From positions 1-64,000 of the forward strand of contig JAPTMU010000166.1 in NCBI GenBank assembly GCA_028583405.1: 64,000 nt of DNA. Direction: 5' to 3'. Of this stretch, positions 21,600 through 35,300 are shown piece by piece (within the stretch, counting starts at the first letter, position 1; the number at the start of each line of letters is the position of its first letter). The notes below the pieces were generated by a model. That model had not been told where the DNA came from. It was given only the letters and a program-made list of their open reading frames with translations, and did not search any database. Source of the DNA: Pogonophryne albipinna (lineage: Eukaryota; Chordata; Actinopteri; Perciformes; Artedidraconidae). A program made the position numbers and the translations under genes.

Positions 21600-22200
21600 T
21601 GCGTTCAAACCATAGACTGTATATATAAATGGACGTAGTGTCCGTGACGTCACCCATAGGATTCTGCAGAGTTGCCGTGAAGCCCTTAGTAGGCGGAGTC
21701 GGCCACTAACGGCTCGACTGTGACGTCAGAGTCTAATCCCGCCTGCTCCAAATAAGGGCAAAGAGGCGGAGCCGAGGCGGGACCTGCTGCCTCCGAACTG
21801 GAAGTAAACAGAGCTAGCTCAGGCTAAGAAGCTAAGCTAACATGAAATACATGCATACCAAGTTACTGTTAACAGTGTAGTTCCCCTATATAAACGTTAC
21901 ATTCATAATCAAATGAGACAATCTGCAAGAGAATTAGCTATATTTTGTTATTCTTAATGCGTGTTATTCACACGTTGAGAAAAGACGGACTCCACCGCCC
22001 GGACCTAACGGAGCCGCAGTGGGCTAGCTCCGGGACGCCGGCTGGAGCTAGCCCCCTGACGCCGGCTGGAGCTAGCCCCCTGCGGCTCCGTTAGCTCCGG
22101 CGGCCACCACTGGGATAATTGGGTCCCCTATTAACATTTGCTCCCGTTTAGCATTATGGGCGTCATAGCCATAGACTATGAAAGTCTTACCCAAGGCTGA
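21600..22200. mobile_element. dispersed teleost repeat (CATAGACTGTATATATAAATG family)
   Basis: It starts CATAGACTGTATATATAAAT and GTCCGTGACGTCACCCATAG, a repeat I remember as common in fish genomes, with the motif CATAGACTATGAAAG near 22169 at the other end. No ORF. A related block (GCAAAGAGGCGGAGCCGAGG, GCGGGACCTGCTGCC) recurs at 22690-22840. Confidence 0.5.
22005..22094. repeat. GC-rich inverted repeat, 27-bp arms
   Basis: Arms 22005-22031 and 22068-22094 are reverse complements with one mismatch (GGAGCCGCAGTGGGCTAGCT against AGCTAGCCCCCTGCGGCTCC). The loop carries a GACGCCGGCTGGAGCTAGC repeat, allowing alternative hairpins. Confidence 0.8.
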
Positions 22201-22639
22201 ATCATAAACTAAAATGTATATGTATGCATAAAGGGTTACGTCCTTAGCTGGCTAATAAGTAACAAGCTAAGCTACCAAGCACACAAACACCTGCGAACGG
22301 GGTTAACATGTATAATATTATAATTTTAGACTTCTTGGAAGTTCTGTTAGTACATTCAAGCGCACAGCACGACATTTTAATTGTCTGGTATTTGTAACAA
22401 TATTCCCTAAAAGGCACAATCACCACGAACACGGCTAAAGCTAAAGGGTCAAGTACAGTACTATGACTAACTAACGTTGTAGCCTCTATGGTTGTAGCCT
22501 AGCAGAGTGGACAAGTTGCTGTTAGCTGACAGTGAGGCATGTACGTGTCCATCAAAGTGACCACGCCCTAATTTATGCAAACACTTTAAGACCTAATATA
22601 AATAAAAGGGTCGTGTTAGAAAACAATTCACTCACAGAT

Positions 22640-22840
22640 CCATAATCATGAAGGTGGAATCTAACTATATCGATAATCGACTAGATTCTAGACGGGACTA
22701 GACTCTGATGTCACAGTCCCGCCTGTTCCAGCCTGCTCCAAATAAGGGCAAAGAGGCGGAGCCGAGGCGGGACCTGCTGCCACCGAGCTGGAAGTTCCAG
22801 AGCTAGCTGAAGCTACCAAGCTAAGCTAACATGCTCCCCA
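22640..22840. repeat. second partial copy of the 21.7-kb repeat
   Basis: TCCAAATAAGGGCAAAGAGG and GCGGGACCTGCTGCCACCGA repeat 21748-21800. The start shares GAAGGTGGAATCTAACTATA with 54408-54425. Confidence 0.65.
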
Positions 22841-22844
22841 TCTG

Positions 22845-23855
22845 CACACTGCCGTGGCATTTTACGTTTCTAAGGTAAGCGGACATGAAACTATTCAGCA
22901 AAACTATAAATAATAATCTAAGTTATTGAGTTTTTAGCATAATACTTTAGAATCTTAAAATCCCTTAACGTTTGTATGCAATTGTGCTAAATTCAACACT
23001 GGAATCAAGCAAATATTAATATGTTTGCATGACATTAGTTATTTATATTTTGATATCACTTAACTATACGTTTAATACATTTAAGTCAAGCTAAGGTACA
23101 TGTGATGGTAGCTAGTTAGTGCTCTTACCTGTGATGCCTCCTCCAAACAGCATAATAACCAGACTGTATCATTAAAACTAAGTACCAGTTCTAGATCCTT
23201 GACTTTAGACAAACAATTCAAAAGACAAAATGTATTTAAAGACCAATCTTTATTTGAATGTGCCTCTTAACCTGAGATATTAGTTATACAGTAATAGTAT
23301 TGACAATCTAAAAAAACTGAGCAACTCAACAGTCAACTTTATATTTTTTATTGTCCAAAGCATTTATTATTTTCATTTTCCCCCTCTCATATTCAGTGTG
23401 GACGGATTGAGACAGCCTGGTGTCCAGAGAGCTGCAGAGACTTCAGGGAGAAACCTCCGTGTGATGGACGTCCTGTCTGTGGCATAGCTGATACCAACTG
23501 CACAGGCCTAGTCTGTCACGTTATTTGACTAAATGTGTTCACTTATACATTTAATAGGTTTACACCTTCTGTCCATATGTGCTTTTTATTTAAAACATGT
23601 TTGATTAAGTTTTGGTTCACATTTCAATAAATTGTATTTGCTCCTTTCGTCCATTATTCTGACTGAAAATGTTAGATTACACATTCACATCTGACTGAAG
23701 ATTGGCCCCATTTATTTGTGACGTTGCAAACTCTGCGGTACAAGGCACGAGTGATGTGAAGCTCATAAAGTGAGGCACATAGAAATATTCAGCTGATGGA
23801 GTGTAGATGTGGAAATAGCTGCATTCGATCAGCCAACTGTGTTTTCACAATAAAA
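22845..23855. other. unrecognised intergenic sequence
   Basis: No ORF over 60 codons with recognisable content. GAGACAGCCTGGTGTCCAGA... near 23410 looks exon-like but is not identified. Confidence 0.35.
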
Positions 23856-23859
23856 GTAG

Positions 23860-24520
23860 TTTCTTAGTGAATGTCCTGTACTTGGATGTTCTTAGTGACC
23901 CTCAGAGAAGGAGAAGATGTCGTGTCTTTCAGGCATGTCCTTTCCTAACAAAAATGACAGGAAACATAAAACACTTGCAGAACAAGTGTGTTATTTATGA
24001 AAGTGGTGTGTTTGTGTGTTTAGGGGCTGTAGATATAATTATTTTGTAATTGTAAAGTTTTTTTTTTATTTCAACAGTGAGCTACAAAGACAATCAGATT
24101 ATGAATGAACAGTATGAAGTTCATCAACATTGAAATATATGTTATTATCAAAATAATATTGAACTGTTATCAAAACGTAGTGCAACTGTAGAAGCTAACT
24201 ATATTCATAATAATATTTATTGCATCCATGGGTAGAAACATGTTTTTTTCTGCTGTAAAGTTGGGCATTTTAACATGGGGGTTTATGGAAATTGCTCCTT
24301 TCTGCAGCCAGTCCCTAGCGGCCCATGTATGAACTGCAGTGTGTGGCACTTCCGTATTGGCGTCCCGGCTATTCCCCAGAGTTTGCCGCTTGGTTCAAAC
24401 CGGAGGCTCGCGCGAGTTTCAACGGCTGTCAGTTGAGTTTACTCACGTCACTCAAACAAGACACGCTGCTGAGGAGGCGGGGCTTATCTTCATGTAGATA
24501 CTGTGGATACCAAGAACAAC
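23860..24520. repeat. segment duplicated at 52473-54545 (internally shorter copy)
   Basis: 23865-24190 matches 52473-52840 (AGTGAATGTCCTGTAC, TTGGATGTTCTT, GTCCTTTCCTAACA, AGTGCAACTGTAGAAGCT). 24190-24330 matches 54410-54545 (GTAGAAACATG, TTGG.CATTTTAACAT). Here the two blocks abut; in the other copy they are separated by about 1.55 kb. The join sits at CTAACTATAT. Confidence 0.75.
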
Positions 24521-25768
24521 ATTAACATATTAATTTGACCGTAATTTAATTGTTATACACGTTTCAAACTGATGTAGAAATAACTACATAATGATACCGG
24601 TCAGTAAATATCATGAATTGTAAAGTGTGCTTACAAGACGGCAGGCGAAACGCATACTGTGACAGTATATAAAGGCACTATCTGGCTTTATTTCTAGGCT
24701 ACTTTAGAAAAGGCACTTCATGTCTACTGTTGGAATTAATTATGTGATTGAATTACAAAATAAATGTAAATTATCAAAATGTTGTTTACAAAGGGGTGAC
24801 ATACAAATATGTTATTTTCTTTCAAAGGCCTATAAATGATAAGACATTCATTATGTTGCTGTTTTTAATTTTGTTATAAAAAAAAGTTATATTGAATATT
24901 TTAAAGAAAAGTTTGATAGTAGTCAGATTTTAGTAATGCATTAAGGCTTAACTTTAGCATTTGTTTAAAAGTAGATTAATATGATTAGGTTCGATTGATT
25001 ATACGACATTTTACACTACTACATCTCTTGCATAAATATTTTTGCGGTCGCCCTCAGAGGTCAGCTGGTGCTGGGGCTCTAGATAGATAGATAGATAGAT
25101 AGATGAATGGACCTACAGATGGAGATGCTGTCATAACAACCTGCAGACCATCAACACTGTGGATCCCCCCCCCCATCAACTTACTGAGCAGCTCTGAGTC
25201 AGCTGTGGACACAGCATCAACACAATGAACACAATAACCAAAAGAGTATGAGGTGCTTCAGCTAAGGATCTGCTAATCCAGTGCTTTAAAAGGAGTACAC
25301 ATGTAAGGTACTTCTACATTACTTAAGTACATCACCTTGATACCTCTACTAGGGAGATGCAGCCTCTCAGAGATAGAAACAGGGCTGTTTTAATGAGAGA
25401 CATGTGAAAAGTTGACTCTTAGGCAATATGTGGTTTTCACAGGACACGGTTAAAAACACATATGATCTTATAGAATATGATGCATTGCTGCAGATTAAAC
25501 TAACCAGCAGTTTATTAAGGAGGTAAAACATCTAGAGCAGTAAACTGCAATAAATGCAGCAGTACACCTGCACACTTTAACTTTAGTGAGGTTTTGAATG
25601 CAGGATGTTAACTTGTACTGGGTTATTTTCACAAGGTGGTTTTATTCAATAACTCTGTTCTGCTTGTGTTTAGCTGCATGTCTATTTTTATCTTACTGAA
25701 AATAATCCCTGTGTGTTTTCCTGTTCAGCAGGTTATTAAATAAAGGGAGGAGCTGCAGACAGGTGATG
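24521..25768. other. intergenic DNA 5' of the NLR gene, with (TAGA)n
   Basis: AT-rich. Contains a short (TAGA)6 microsatellite at about 25080-25104 and a run of C near 25165. ATTAAATAAAGGGAGGAGCT at 25736-25755 could serve as a TATA-like promoter for the NLR gene. Confidence 0.4.
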
Positions 25769-25769
25769 A

Positions 25770-25843
25770 CATTAAATTGAAAATATGTAAACTACTGCAA
25801 GACTCCATTTTACAATTCAACAGAGCAGGAGAAAGAAAACAGG
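25770..25843 (+). other. putative 5'UTR exon of the NLR gene
   Basis: ACAGAGCAGGAGAAAGAAAAC then AGG and a GTGAGTG donor (25844). This lies 335 bp before the acceptor of the first coding exon. The exon's left boundary is a guess. Confidence 0.45.
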
Positions 25844-26209
25844 GTGAGTGTTAAAACCAGGCTCTGCTGCGTTTTTAAGACATTCATGATTTACTCTGTT
25901 GAACTTTGTGTTTGAAAAAATATATTTCCTAGAGTCCAAGGTGACATTTTCAAATACTGTAAACTTTTTTATTTACTGTTTTCTGATTCATCAGAGTTAC
26001 ATAACAGGTAACCGCCCAGTAAAGTCAAAATGGAGAGCGGCCTGTCTGAAGTCTGACTGATTTGTTGATTTTAAACCAACATTTTTCATTATAATGGTTT
26101 AGATTTAAATAATTGTGTAATATATAGTGTGTGTGTGTGGTTGTGTGTGTCGTTGTGTGGTTGTGTGTGTGTGTGCAGTGTTACTGGTTTATCTCTCAGA
26201 CTGGAGAAG

Positions 26210-26322
26210 ATGAGTGAGGAAGAGGACAAGTCTTCAGTCTCCAGCTGTCGGTCTCTGAAGAGTGACTGGTCTAAAGAGAGACCTCCAGACCTCAGTAATG
26301 AACCTGGACCCTCAGACACAAA
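26210..26322 (+). CDS. NLR exon 1 (N-terminal peptide repeat A)
   Basis: Acceptor GTGTGCAG at 26178, 31 nt leader, then ATG. Encodes [20 protein letters not shown] then [17 protein letters not shown]. It ends at AA before GTAAGA. This SLKSDWS...[10 protein letters not shown] peptide is typical of fish NLRC3-like N-termini. Confidence 0.9.
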
Positions 26323-29300
26323 GTAAGAGTTTCTACTGTAAACTGACCTGAAGAGGATTCAGTTTTTATATCATCTGATAATCTGAACTATTCTTTAATG
26401 ATCGAAGTAAAGAAACTCAGTAGAGTACAGTAACAAAGTGTAATTGAACTCATGCTCCTTGGCATCATCAGCAATAGTAAATGATCCACTAGTGAAATCA
26501 TCCTCACACTTGACATGTTAGACTTTGTGTTAAATCAAGCTAATCAAATACAAACATGTAAAACCTTTCACTCTCAAATGAACTGAAACAACAGAAACCC
26601 TCAAGCACGACTGAAAATTCAGAACAAGTTGTTAGAAATTAAAATCAATGTTTTATGGCATAATTTTGTTTAAACATACCATCAGTTTAAATGCTGTTTT
26701 ATACTGAAAAACCAGAAGTTCTCGCGCACAATGTCTGATGTCAAGCTTTTATTCTGAAAATCCTTCATCTCCGGTTAGCATTTAGCATGTGGCTAATATT
26801 CCTTTTCCTATAGAGGTGAATTTAGTAGCGAAATGACACGGAGTGTTGCACACCGAAACCTACTGATTTTAACACTACATCTATAGACGTCGAGATATTA
26901 TTATTGCTGCATATTAAAATGAAGGTACAGTTTATTTTAATACGTTTTGTTTACAGATGTGGGTAGCATTATGACAACATCCGGAACTACCGGAAATGAT
27001 AACTGCCGTGAAGTATTTCCAGTATTATTAAAAGTAATGAATTACAGCCGTAAAAATGCAATAAATGAAAAGTGATGAAGAAGAAGAAGAAGATGGACCT
27101 TTATTAATCCCCGAGGGGGAAATTCAGTTTCCACTCTGTCGTACACACACGCGGTCATACAGTACACACTTTTTAGAACATACATATACACACATGCAGT
27201 TGAGAGGTCAGAGCGGAGGCAGCCAGTCTAGCCGGCGCCAGTGAGCAGTTGGGGGTTAGGTGCCTTGCTCAAGGGCACTTCGGCAGTGGCCCAGGAGGTG
27301 AACTGGCCCCTCTCCAGTACCAGTCCACACTCTGTATTTTTTGGTCCGATCGGGGACGTGAACCGGCAACCCTTCGGTCCGAAGTCCAATCCCCTACAGA
27401 CTGAACCACAGAATATGAGGAGAAGAGGCGTGTTTAGTTATATATTGAATATAAAATGTCTGGAATCCTCTGTTTAACGCAATATCGGACACAGAAGACC
27501 GAGGGGGGAGGTCCCCTACGTCACCACAGCCCCCAGAGAGGAGGAGCGACCAGGGATGCAAGCGGGAAAGACGAATGTGTGGAGAGTCTCTTCTGCTCGG
27601 CCGACACTGCGAGAGGGAGCTTCCCTCTTCCTCTCACTGAACAATATTCTGCTTGTAACATTACCGCGCCATTTTAATTAGAGTACCCATTTGAACCTTT
27701 CTCAGAGACTCCATTGTCTCTTACTTTTAAAGCTTCTCTCCTGGACGCGAGAATAACGAATAAGCTAATAAAGTCCACACATGTTTAATCTGGAAAACAG
27801 ACTGAAGTCAAAATCTGCTCTCAACAAGAACTGATGATATGTAAAACATTTGTTGTTTCTACAGACGGAAAGCAGAGTCTCCAGCCCCCCGCTGTCTGTC
27901 TCTGAAGAGTGACTGGTCTAAAGACTTTAATATAACCTTCAGTAATGAACCTGGACCCTCAGACACAAAGTAAGAGTCTGTTTCTACTGTAATCTGACCT
28001 GAAGAGGATTCAGTTTTTATATCATCTGATAATCTGAACTGTTCTTTAGTAATGTGTGCAGTATAGTACAGAAAACACAGTTAGATATTACGGAAATACT
28101 GTAGAGGAAAGTAAACAAGGAGAATAGAGGACATTAGACATTATTTAAGGATATTTCAATATGTTATTATATTATCAATGTATCAGTGGCATAAAATGGT
28201 TTTAAAATGACAATAATATTGATAAATACTATTTTTAAACCAATATATATCATAGGTAAAACAGTCGACTACCTAAGCCTCTTTTTACATTTATTCATAA
28301 GATGTTTAATAACAGTAATAACCTGTGAGCTGGTTTTGTTTAGCATTAATAATAATAGATTTATTTTGGAAAAGAACAACAAATACATAGAGTTGAAGTT
28401 AGCAGATACAACTTGTTTTAAAAAAAAAAGTATAGTCAATAAAAAAACGACATTGTACCTGGCAACATGAATGAAGTAAAGATGTGAAGTTCATGTCCCC
28501 CGTGTATTCACACAACGTGATAAATTACAACATGAGTGTAAAGTTTGTGACGCTCTGCAAAAACGTGTCAGTGCTGAGATTCTGCTCCTGACGTCACTGA
28601 CGATCTGACGTGAATCAGAGAAGGAAACATCAGCACCCAGAGCTCTACAGTAGCTCCAATTACATCAGGGTTATTAATGTACGTGTATCAACCAGACTGG
28701 TACTCACAATATAATAACTGCTGTTCTTATGACTAGATCAAGTTATTCCGAGTGTTGATGGAGCAGCTACAATGTTAGCTTAGTGTAGAGGCCAAAATCA
28801 TATAGAAATAAAACTGATCATTTACTTAAAGGGGACCTATCATGCAAAATGCACTTTTGTGCGTCTTTTATACATGAATATGTGTGCCCGGTGTGTCAGG
28901 GAACTCACCAAGTGTCAGAAAACACAACCGTCTCTCTTTTCCTCCATACCCAAATCTCTAAAAACGGGGCTTTAACGGATCTGATACAGATTTGAAAATT
29001 CTATGACGTCAGGAACGAGGAGCTCCGCCTATCAAGGGAATGAGAGGTTGCCGTGGCATGGTAACAGCATGGTAACATGACGCTCGTTCACTTAGGTGAA
29101 GTGTCAAAAAGACTGGATTTAATAAGTCCACAAAAACCAGGCAGGGGACAAAGCAAACTCTGAACAGAGTGGGGAGAACGTGGAGCAGGGCTGAGACGGA
29201 GGTTGGGCTGGACGTGGCAGGCAGGACGGAATGGAATGTGGAGTTTCTGGAACAGGCAAAAAACAGAACAGGATTAGCATACGAAAAAATCCAACAGGAA

Positions 29301-32300
29301 GAGTATACAAAAGAACTAGAAAATCTAGTCAGCCGGAACTGGAGTTTACCACTGTGAGTATACGAAGAACTGGCGAAGTCTGATGATCGAACCGGAGTTT
29401 TAAGCAGCAGCAGTTGAGTGGTGGTAATCAGTGATGATGAGAAACAGGTGCGGAGGTGAGTTTGGCGGAAAACGGAAAGTAGGTCAACCACGCCCAGCCA
29501 GGAAGACAGACAAACAGATAGACAAACAAACAGAAAAAAGGAGAAGGAGATACCACAATTCCTCACATGTTGATCACAAAAAAAGGGTTATTTTGCGATT
29601 TGGCGAATCTGAGTTTGCTGTTGACTCGTGCATGACGACGAGTCTGCTGGATCTCTGGATCTGCTGCTATATGGTTACGGCTCTGAGTCCGCACGAGTCT
29701 GCTGTGTGTTGCACAGTGAGTCAGGATTTGCGAATCTGAGTCTGTGAAGTTCCGCTGACTAACTCTCAGGCTACTGGTCTCTCTCGATCATTGTCCTGGA
29801 TTCACGGATCCCGCGATTTTGATTAAGTCCATTATGTTTCCGGCTCTAAATGAAGTTTCAGTGTAGACTTCTAACAAAATTGTCATGTTGTGCAACAGTC
29901 TCCTGCGTGTATTAGCTGCATTTCCAATAAGGATCTTACTTGGCAAAACGTTTATTTTGAACATAGCACACACAATTAGGAATTATGACGTCATCCCGAT
30001 AAACCCGATAAAAGTATTAATAGCCCCGATAATATACAATATATTTTTTGGGTAAAAAAAAGGAAAAGATCCTGCGGTGTGGGTGGATTGGGATGAGGGG
30101 CGCTTGTTTTTCACTCGGCTCCTCCCGTTTTGCCAGTACTGTGGTATTAGTGGTTTAGGAAGAGGGGAGTTTTTCACAAATCCAGCGCTCCCTAACTCCT
30201 GCCTGGCTGTGACGTAAATGGTGTGCGGCCGTGAAGCCAGGACAGTAAACAAACATGTCGCCGGTAGTATGGGACTATTTCAAAGTTTCAGAGTTAGATA
30301 GTTCGCTTGCTATTTGTATTAACAAATGCAGAAGTTCCACGAGGAGGGAAAAAGGCAACGAGCTATAATACTTCCAACCTGATTAGTCACCTGAAACATC
30401 GCCATCGCTACGATGGTGTGTTAAAAGCGTACGAAGACGCCTGCGCTGCTAAACTAGCGGCGAATCCAAAGCCAGCTGCAAAGGCACCGGGGCTTTTACC
30501 TATCGACGAGGCTTTTGAAAAAGGCAAGAAGTTTGCCAGAGACGACCCCAGGGTTTGTTTTGTTCATAGTAGTAATGCTCATGTCATTTGCTCACTACTA
30601 GTCTTTTTGTTACCACCAGGTGTGCAAAAACTACAGGTACATTTAATATATATATATATATATATATATTATATTATTATCGGGTATCTGTCTTGAGAAG
30701 CAGGAAGTTATCGGTATCGGTTTCAAAAAAACAATATCGTGCATCCCTACTAATGATAGAACATTTCAAAACAGTTAGAATATATCAAATGTTTTAATTA
30801 TACAATTATTATTATTAAATTAAAACACAATTGTGCAAAATTTGCTTTAGTAAAGGTACATATTAAAATAACTATATACATATAATGCAAAACACCTATT
30901 TTTTTAAATGCACACACAAAAAACCAAGCATATCTTCACCCAGTATCTCCACCCATGATAAAATAACTATGAAAAATAAGAAATTAATTAAAATGAACAT
31001 ATATACATGGGTCATGAAAACAGTGTGTATGTAGATCTAATCATATGCCCCCCCCCCTATTTTCTCACGGACTGCGTAATCATTGCAATACTGGTGTTTG
31101 TATGTGTTAAATGTGTATAAAGTCGTGTCTTTTGCTTTAATAAAACACGTTGATCACAAAAAAAAGGGTCATTTTGCGATTTTGCGAATCTCAGTCTGCT
31201 GTTGACTCCTGCATGACGACGAGTCTGCTGGATCTCTGGATCAGCTGCTACGGTTACGGCTCTGAGTCCGCACGAGTCTGCTGTGTTTTGCACAGTGAGT
31301 CAGGATTTGTGAATCTCTGAGTCTGCTGTTGACTCGTGCATGATATAGCCGCGGGAGCCGGGAGCTGGAGGAGGGGCTGCAACATGTTACTGTTAATCTT
31401 ACTTTACTTTTGGCCACACCCCCTAAGTAAAATGTTTTCCCGGCCGCAGCTATGCTCGTGCACATGACGACTATGGATCTCTGGATCTGCTATGCACTGA
31501 GTCCCCACGAGTCTGCAGGAAGTTTCACTGATCCGCGTCCCCTCCCCTGAGCCAAACGATAACTTCTGGAAGCTATCCGACTTGCTAAAGGGTAGGCAGA
31601 TGGACTGGGGTACGTAGTAATGTTATTTTACATGTTATAAAGAGAGTAGCGAGTGACGCAATTTATAGTTTTAATTTGTACGTCACACCAGGTGTAGGAC
31701 TCAAAGGACTCGGGTTAATGGAGAGGGGAGACTCGTCACGACCAGCTCATTTCTAGGATCCGGGTTAATGATCTGGATGAATCAGGACTTGCCCATCTCT
31801 ACAGCTCATGCAAAGACAGGGGCTGAAGTCGAATAGTCCATTTAGCTTAGGAACCTTCCTAACGAAGTGAAATGACCCGGAAGTCCCTCAGTGGCAGCCA
31901 TGATAAGTGCCGTTCGAATTCTCTAGAATGATAGGAAAGGAGGTTTCAAACTTCCTTTATAACCTCCTTTAGCTTAGGAACCACTGGACCTCCATCACCG
32001 AAAGGAGAGGAGAAAATGCTGCCCCACAATGCCTTGCAGCCGCAGCATTTGCCGTCACACAACAGTCGGCCGTTCACGGAAACAAACGATTATGACGGAG
32101 AAATTATATCATGAAAGTTACGGTGCTTATTAAGCATTTTAAAACATAGGTGGTAAGTTGGCAAAGTGCTTTGTTTTGAACGTTCATCAGTATTGTAATC
32201 AAAAAGAGAAATATGAACGTTAGTTTTTACTGAAATGATCAAATAAAATCAACATTTCACAGTCTTTACTGAGCTGTGTGGGGTTTGTTCAACTTTTAAA

Positions 32301-35300
32301 AGATGTTTGAATGGTGATATACACAGTGATAGATGTTAAGGACTAACGTTTATAATCAGGGCTGCACATAACTGGTGCGCAGGTGCGTATGCGCACCTCC
32401 GGGAGGGGAAAAAACATTTTTAACCGTTGACGCTCATCCTAATGTTCGGCCTTGCTGTAACAATATTCATAATTAAGTAAATGTAACACCCTTTTCACCC
32501 CGGTTACACGTTTCATTCGCTCTGTACGATGGGCGCTGTAAGTGATGAAAATGGGGGATGTTGGCTTATCTGGCGCCCGCAGCTCACAGCCAAAGTGCGA
32601 GTGAGCGTGGGAGAGAGGGAGGGTTGTTAGGGCTGTTGTTATTAGAATCTGGTGCTAGCTAAGAAGAAGATGTTTCTACAATGATGTGGAGGGAGAGTCC
32701 TCTCCAGTCAGACTGAGAGGCTGATAACTACAGCTCAGTGAGGTAAAGGACTCTGAGGGTTTAGATAGTTCACTTTAGTCTAAGTTCAAACGGTTTGGTC
32801 ACAATTTATGTAAACACATATTTCCAAGGCACTCCTTTATAATTATTGGGATAAAACAGGTTTGAAATCATTCCAATGTAAACTATAGGACAGTAAACCA
32901 AAAATATCCTTTAAAACTGGAGAGATAAAAAAAAGATGCATAAATAAATGTTAAGGTAAATATGAATGAACAACATAAATAAAATAAGTTTCATTTGTTA
33001 TTGGCTATGTTAGGTTATTGGTTATGTTCACATACTTATTTGATTACATCCACTTGTCTAAGATGACAACAGAGACTTTCGACCCAAAACCAGCTGTTGA
33101 CTTGTGGATGCAAGCAGCTAATCACAGACTCAACCAGAGAGAAGGTAGTAGGCCTACATCATCAGCTACATGTCTGACAGAGAGGAAGACAGAGAGGAGA
33201 ACAGAGAGGAAGACAGAGAGGAGAACAGAGAGGAAGACAGAGAGGAAGACAGTGAGGAGAACAGTCAGGAGGGCAGTGATGACAGCTTGTAGGATTACTG
33301 GTCGTGCTAATGTTGTCTTGTGTTCACCTCTGCATGTGTGTTCTGTGTTCACCTCTGCATGTGTGTTCTGTGTTCACCTCTGCATGTGTGTTCTGTGTTC
33401 ACCTCTGCACGTGTGTTCAGTGCCGTGTGTCTGGCAAATAAAGTCAAGACCTTCTCAAAAGTTACGGTTTATTTCATTTTAAGGATGAGCACCAAGCAAC
33501 ATCTCCAGGTGCTCCTTTGAGAACCAGGGCAAAAAAGTTATGTGCACCCCTGTTTATAATACATACATTTGTATTGATTTTAAGATCTTTTCATAGTTCA
33601 TACAATCATACGTATTGGGATCATTTGTATTAATGTGGACCGGAGGGAGAGGGTGACGAGCATAAGTTTCACTTTAATTTTTTATTTCAATTCCAACTTT
33701 GGTCCTGAAGAATATGTTTCTCTGTTGTCCACGTTCATAAAGCATAAAGCATCAGAGCACGGTGCAGAGTCTCTAGATGAGTTTACAGTAGTCCCTCGTT
33801 CTTATTGAACATCCATGTTGTAGTCCGCTGTATAGAAAACTGTAGTTTCCATAGTTTCCCCACAGCAGCAGACGCACATTCATGACGTCCGCTGGCGCAT
33901 CATAAACACGTCGGATAGTGAAAGTGCAGTCGATTCTCTAAAGTACCGCAGTCTCTTCTCCTAAGTCCTTTTGAATTATCCTATCCACTATCCCTTAACC
34001 CCGTGACGTTTCACTCAGAGGTCAAGGAATAGACGATAGGGTTAGAACTTAGGAGCTGATTTTTGGATTATCCGACCGCAACCAGGGTGGAGGAGAGGAA
34101 TATAGAGCAAAATGAGGCATGGCTAAAATGCATGATCTGTTTGGTATTTTGAAAAAAAAACTTCACAGACATGTTTAATATAGGTATGGCCCAACAATAT
34201 ATTATTCAAATATAGCATGATAGGTCCACTTTAAAATAACACTGCACCAGTTAGCGACTCTTCCGCAGGGCGATGATCCAGGTCCAGACAAGAATTTCCA
34301 TTTGTGCATTTATTATATGAGCCAATATCATGAACAAAGAACAACCAACAGGTTTCCTATGTTTCTTTCCTATAGCCTGTCCTATGGCTTCCTGGTAAAA
34401 AAAACATGTGCCTACTCGTGCTCGATTCACACCACCACCTGTCTCCTATATATATACAATTACACCAGATGCTCTAATCACCCAGTGCCTTCAAAATAAA
34501 AGCATAGAAACTACTTTAATAACAACAATAACTAAGAATACATTTACTATTTTTCATTTCATTTAATTTCAATCTTTATTTCGAACAAATTCAAAAATAA
34601 CAAATACAAAATAACAAATGTGAAAGACAGAATACTGTATTGTTAAAATACAGTATTTATCCATATTCATAATAATATTTATATATTCAACAAAAAATCT
34701 TCATATTAATAATAATAAATGATATGTGACCGAAAGGGAGTAGGAGGAAGCAAATGCTTATTAATTCCCACCCCTTACTGATCAATGATTGTCCTTTAAA
34801 TCATTTATACAAGTTATTCCTACTTACATTTACATTTATACATACACATACAATAATTTCTCATCTTCAATCACCTCTCTTCATTCTCATAGTTTTCCAA
34901 ACAAGTGTTTCTGTACATCCTTTTAAACTGAATTATGCTTGTGCTTTGTTTGAACTCCTGCTCCAAACCATTCCATAAAGTCACCCCTGTAGTGCCGAGA
35001 GACGGGAGTCAGAGGCGGGGTATCAAAGTGACAAGCTATACTTTTATTTAGCATCTGAACACACATGTAAACAACTTCATGCCCGGGAAGCGAAGACCGG
35101 CGGAAACAGGAAGTCCGGCTCACTCAAATGTCCGTGCGGAACAATACCCCAACCCATAGATCCGTGGGTGAATAATGTCAATCACCACACAAGCCCCCCC
35201 AGTATTCACCCATAGCCAAATTCCTCGTGCCTGGGAGGAAGTACCACCCGACCCCGGCGCGTACGGACCACAGGGGCCGAGGAGGGTGGGGCCGCAGGCG

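Larger units (their letters stand above)
28830..34230. mobile_element. Kolobok-like TTAA element enlarged by nested insertions, 5.4 kb
   Basis: Ends AGGGGACCTATCATGC (left) and GCATGATAGGTCCACT (right) are inverted repeats with one mismatch, directly flanked by TTAA (28826-28829, 34231-34234). TTAA targets occur in Kolobok and piggyBac; the AGG start fits Kolobok better. No transposase is visible; the interior is made of other repeats, including the hATs at 29985-30755 and 32357-33552. Confidence 0.75.

Noticed and set aside
27360..27415. A tRNA gene on the minus strand
   Set aside because: Only A- and B-box-like motifs are present, without acceptor stem or anticodon arm; it fits a SINE head.
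29009..29566. 185-residue minus ORF
   Set aside because: Composition is Ser/Leu/Phe low complexity, in a repeat-rich composite; no domain seen.
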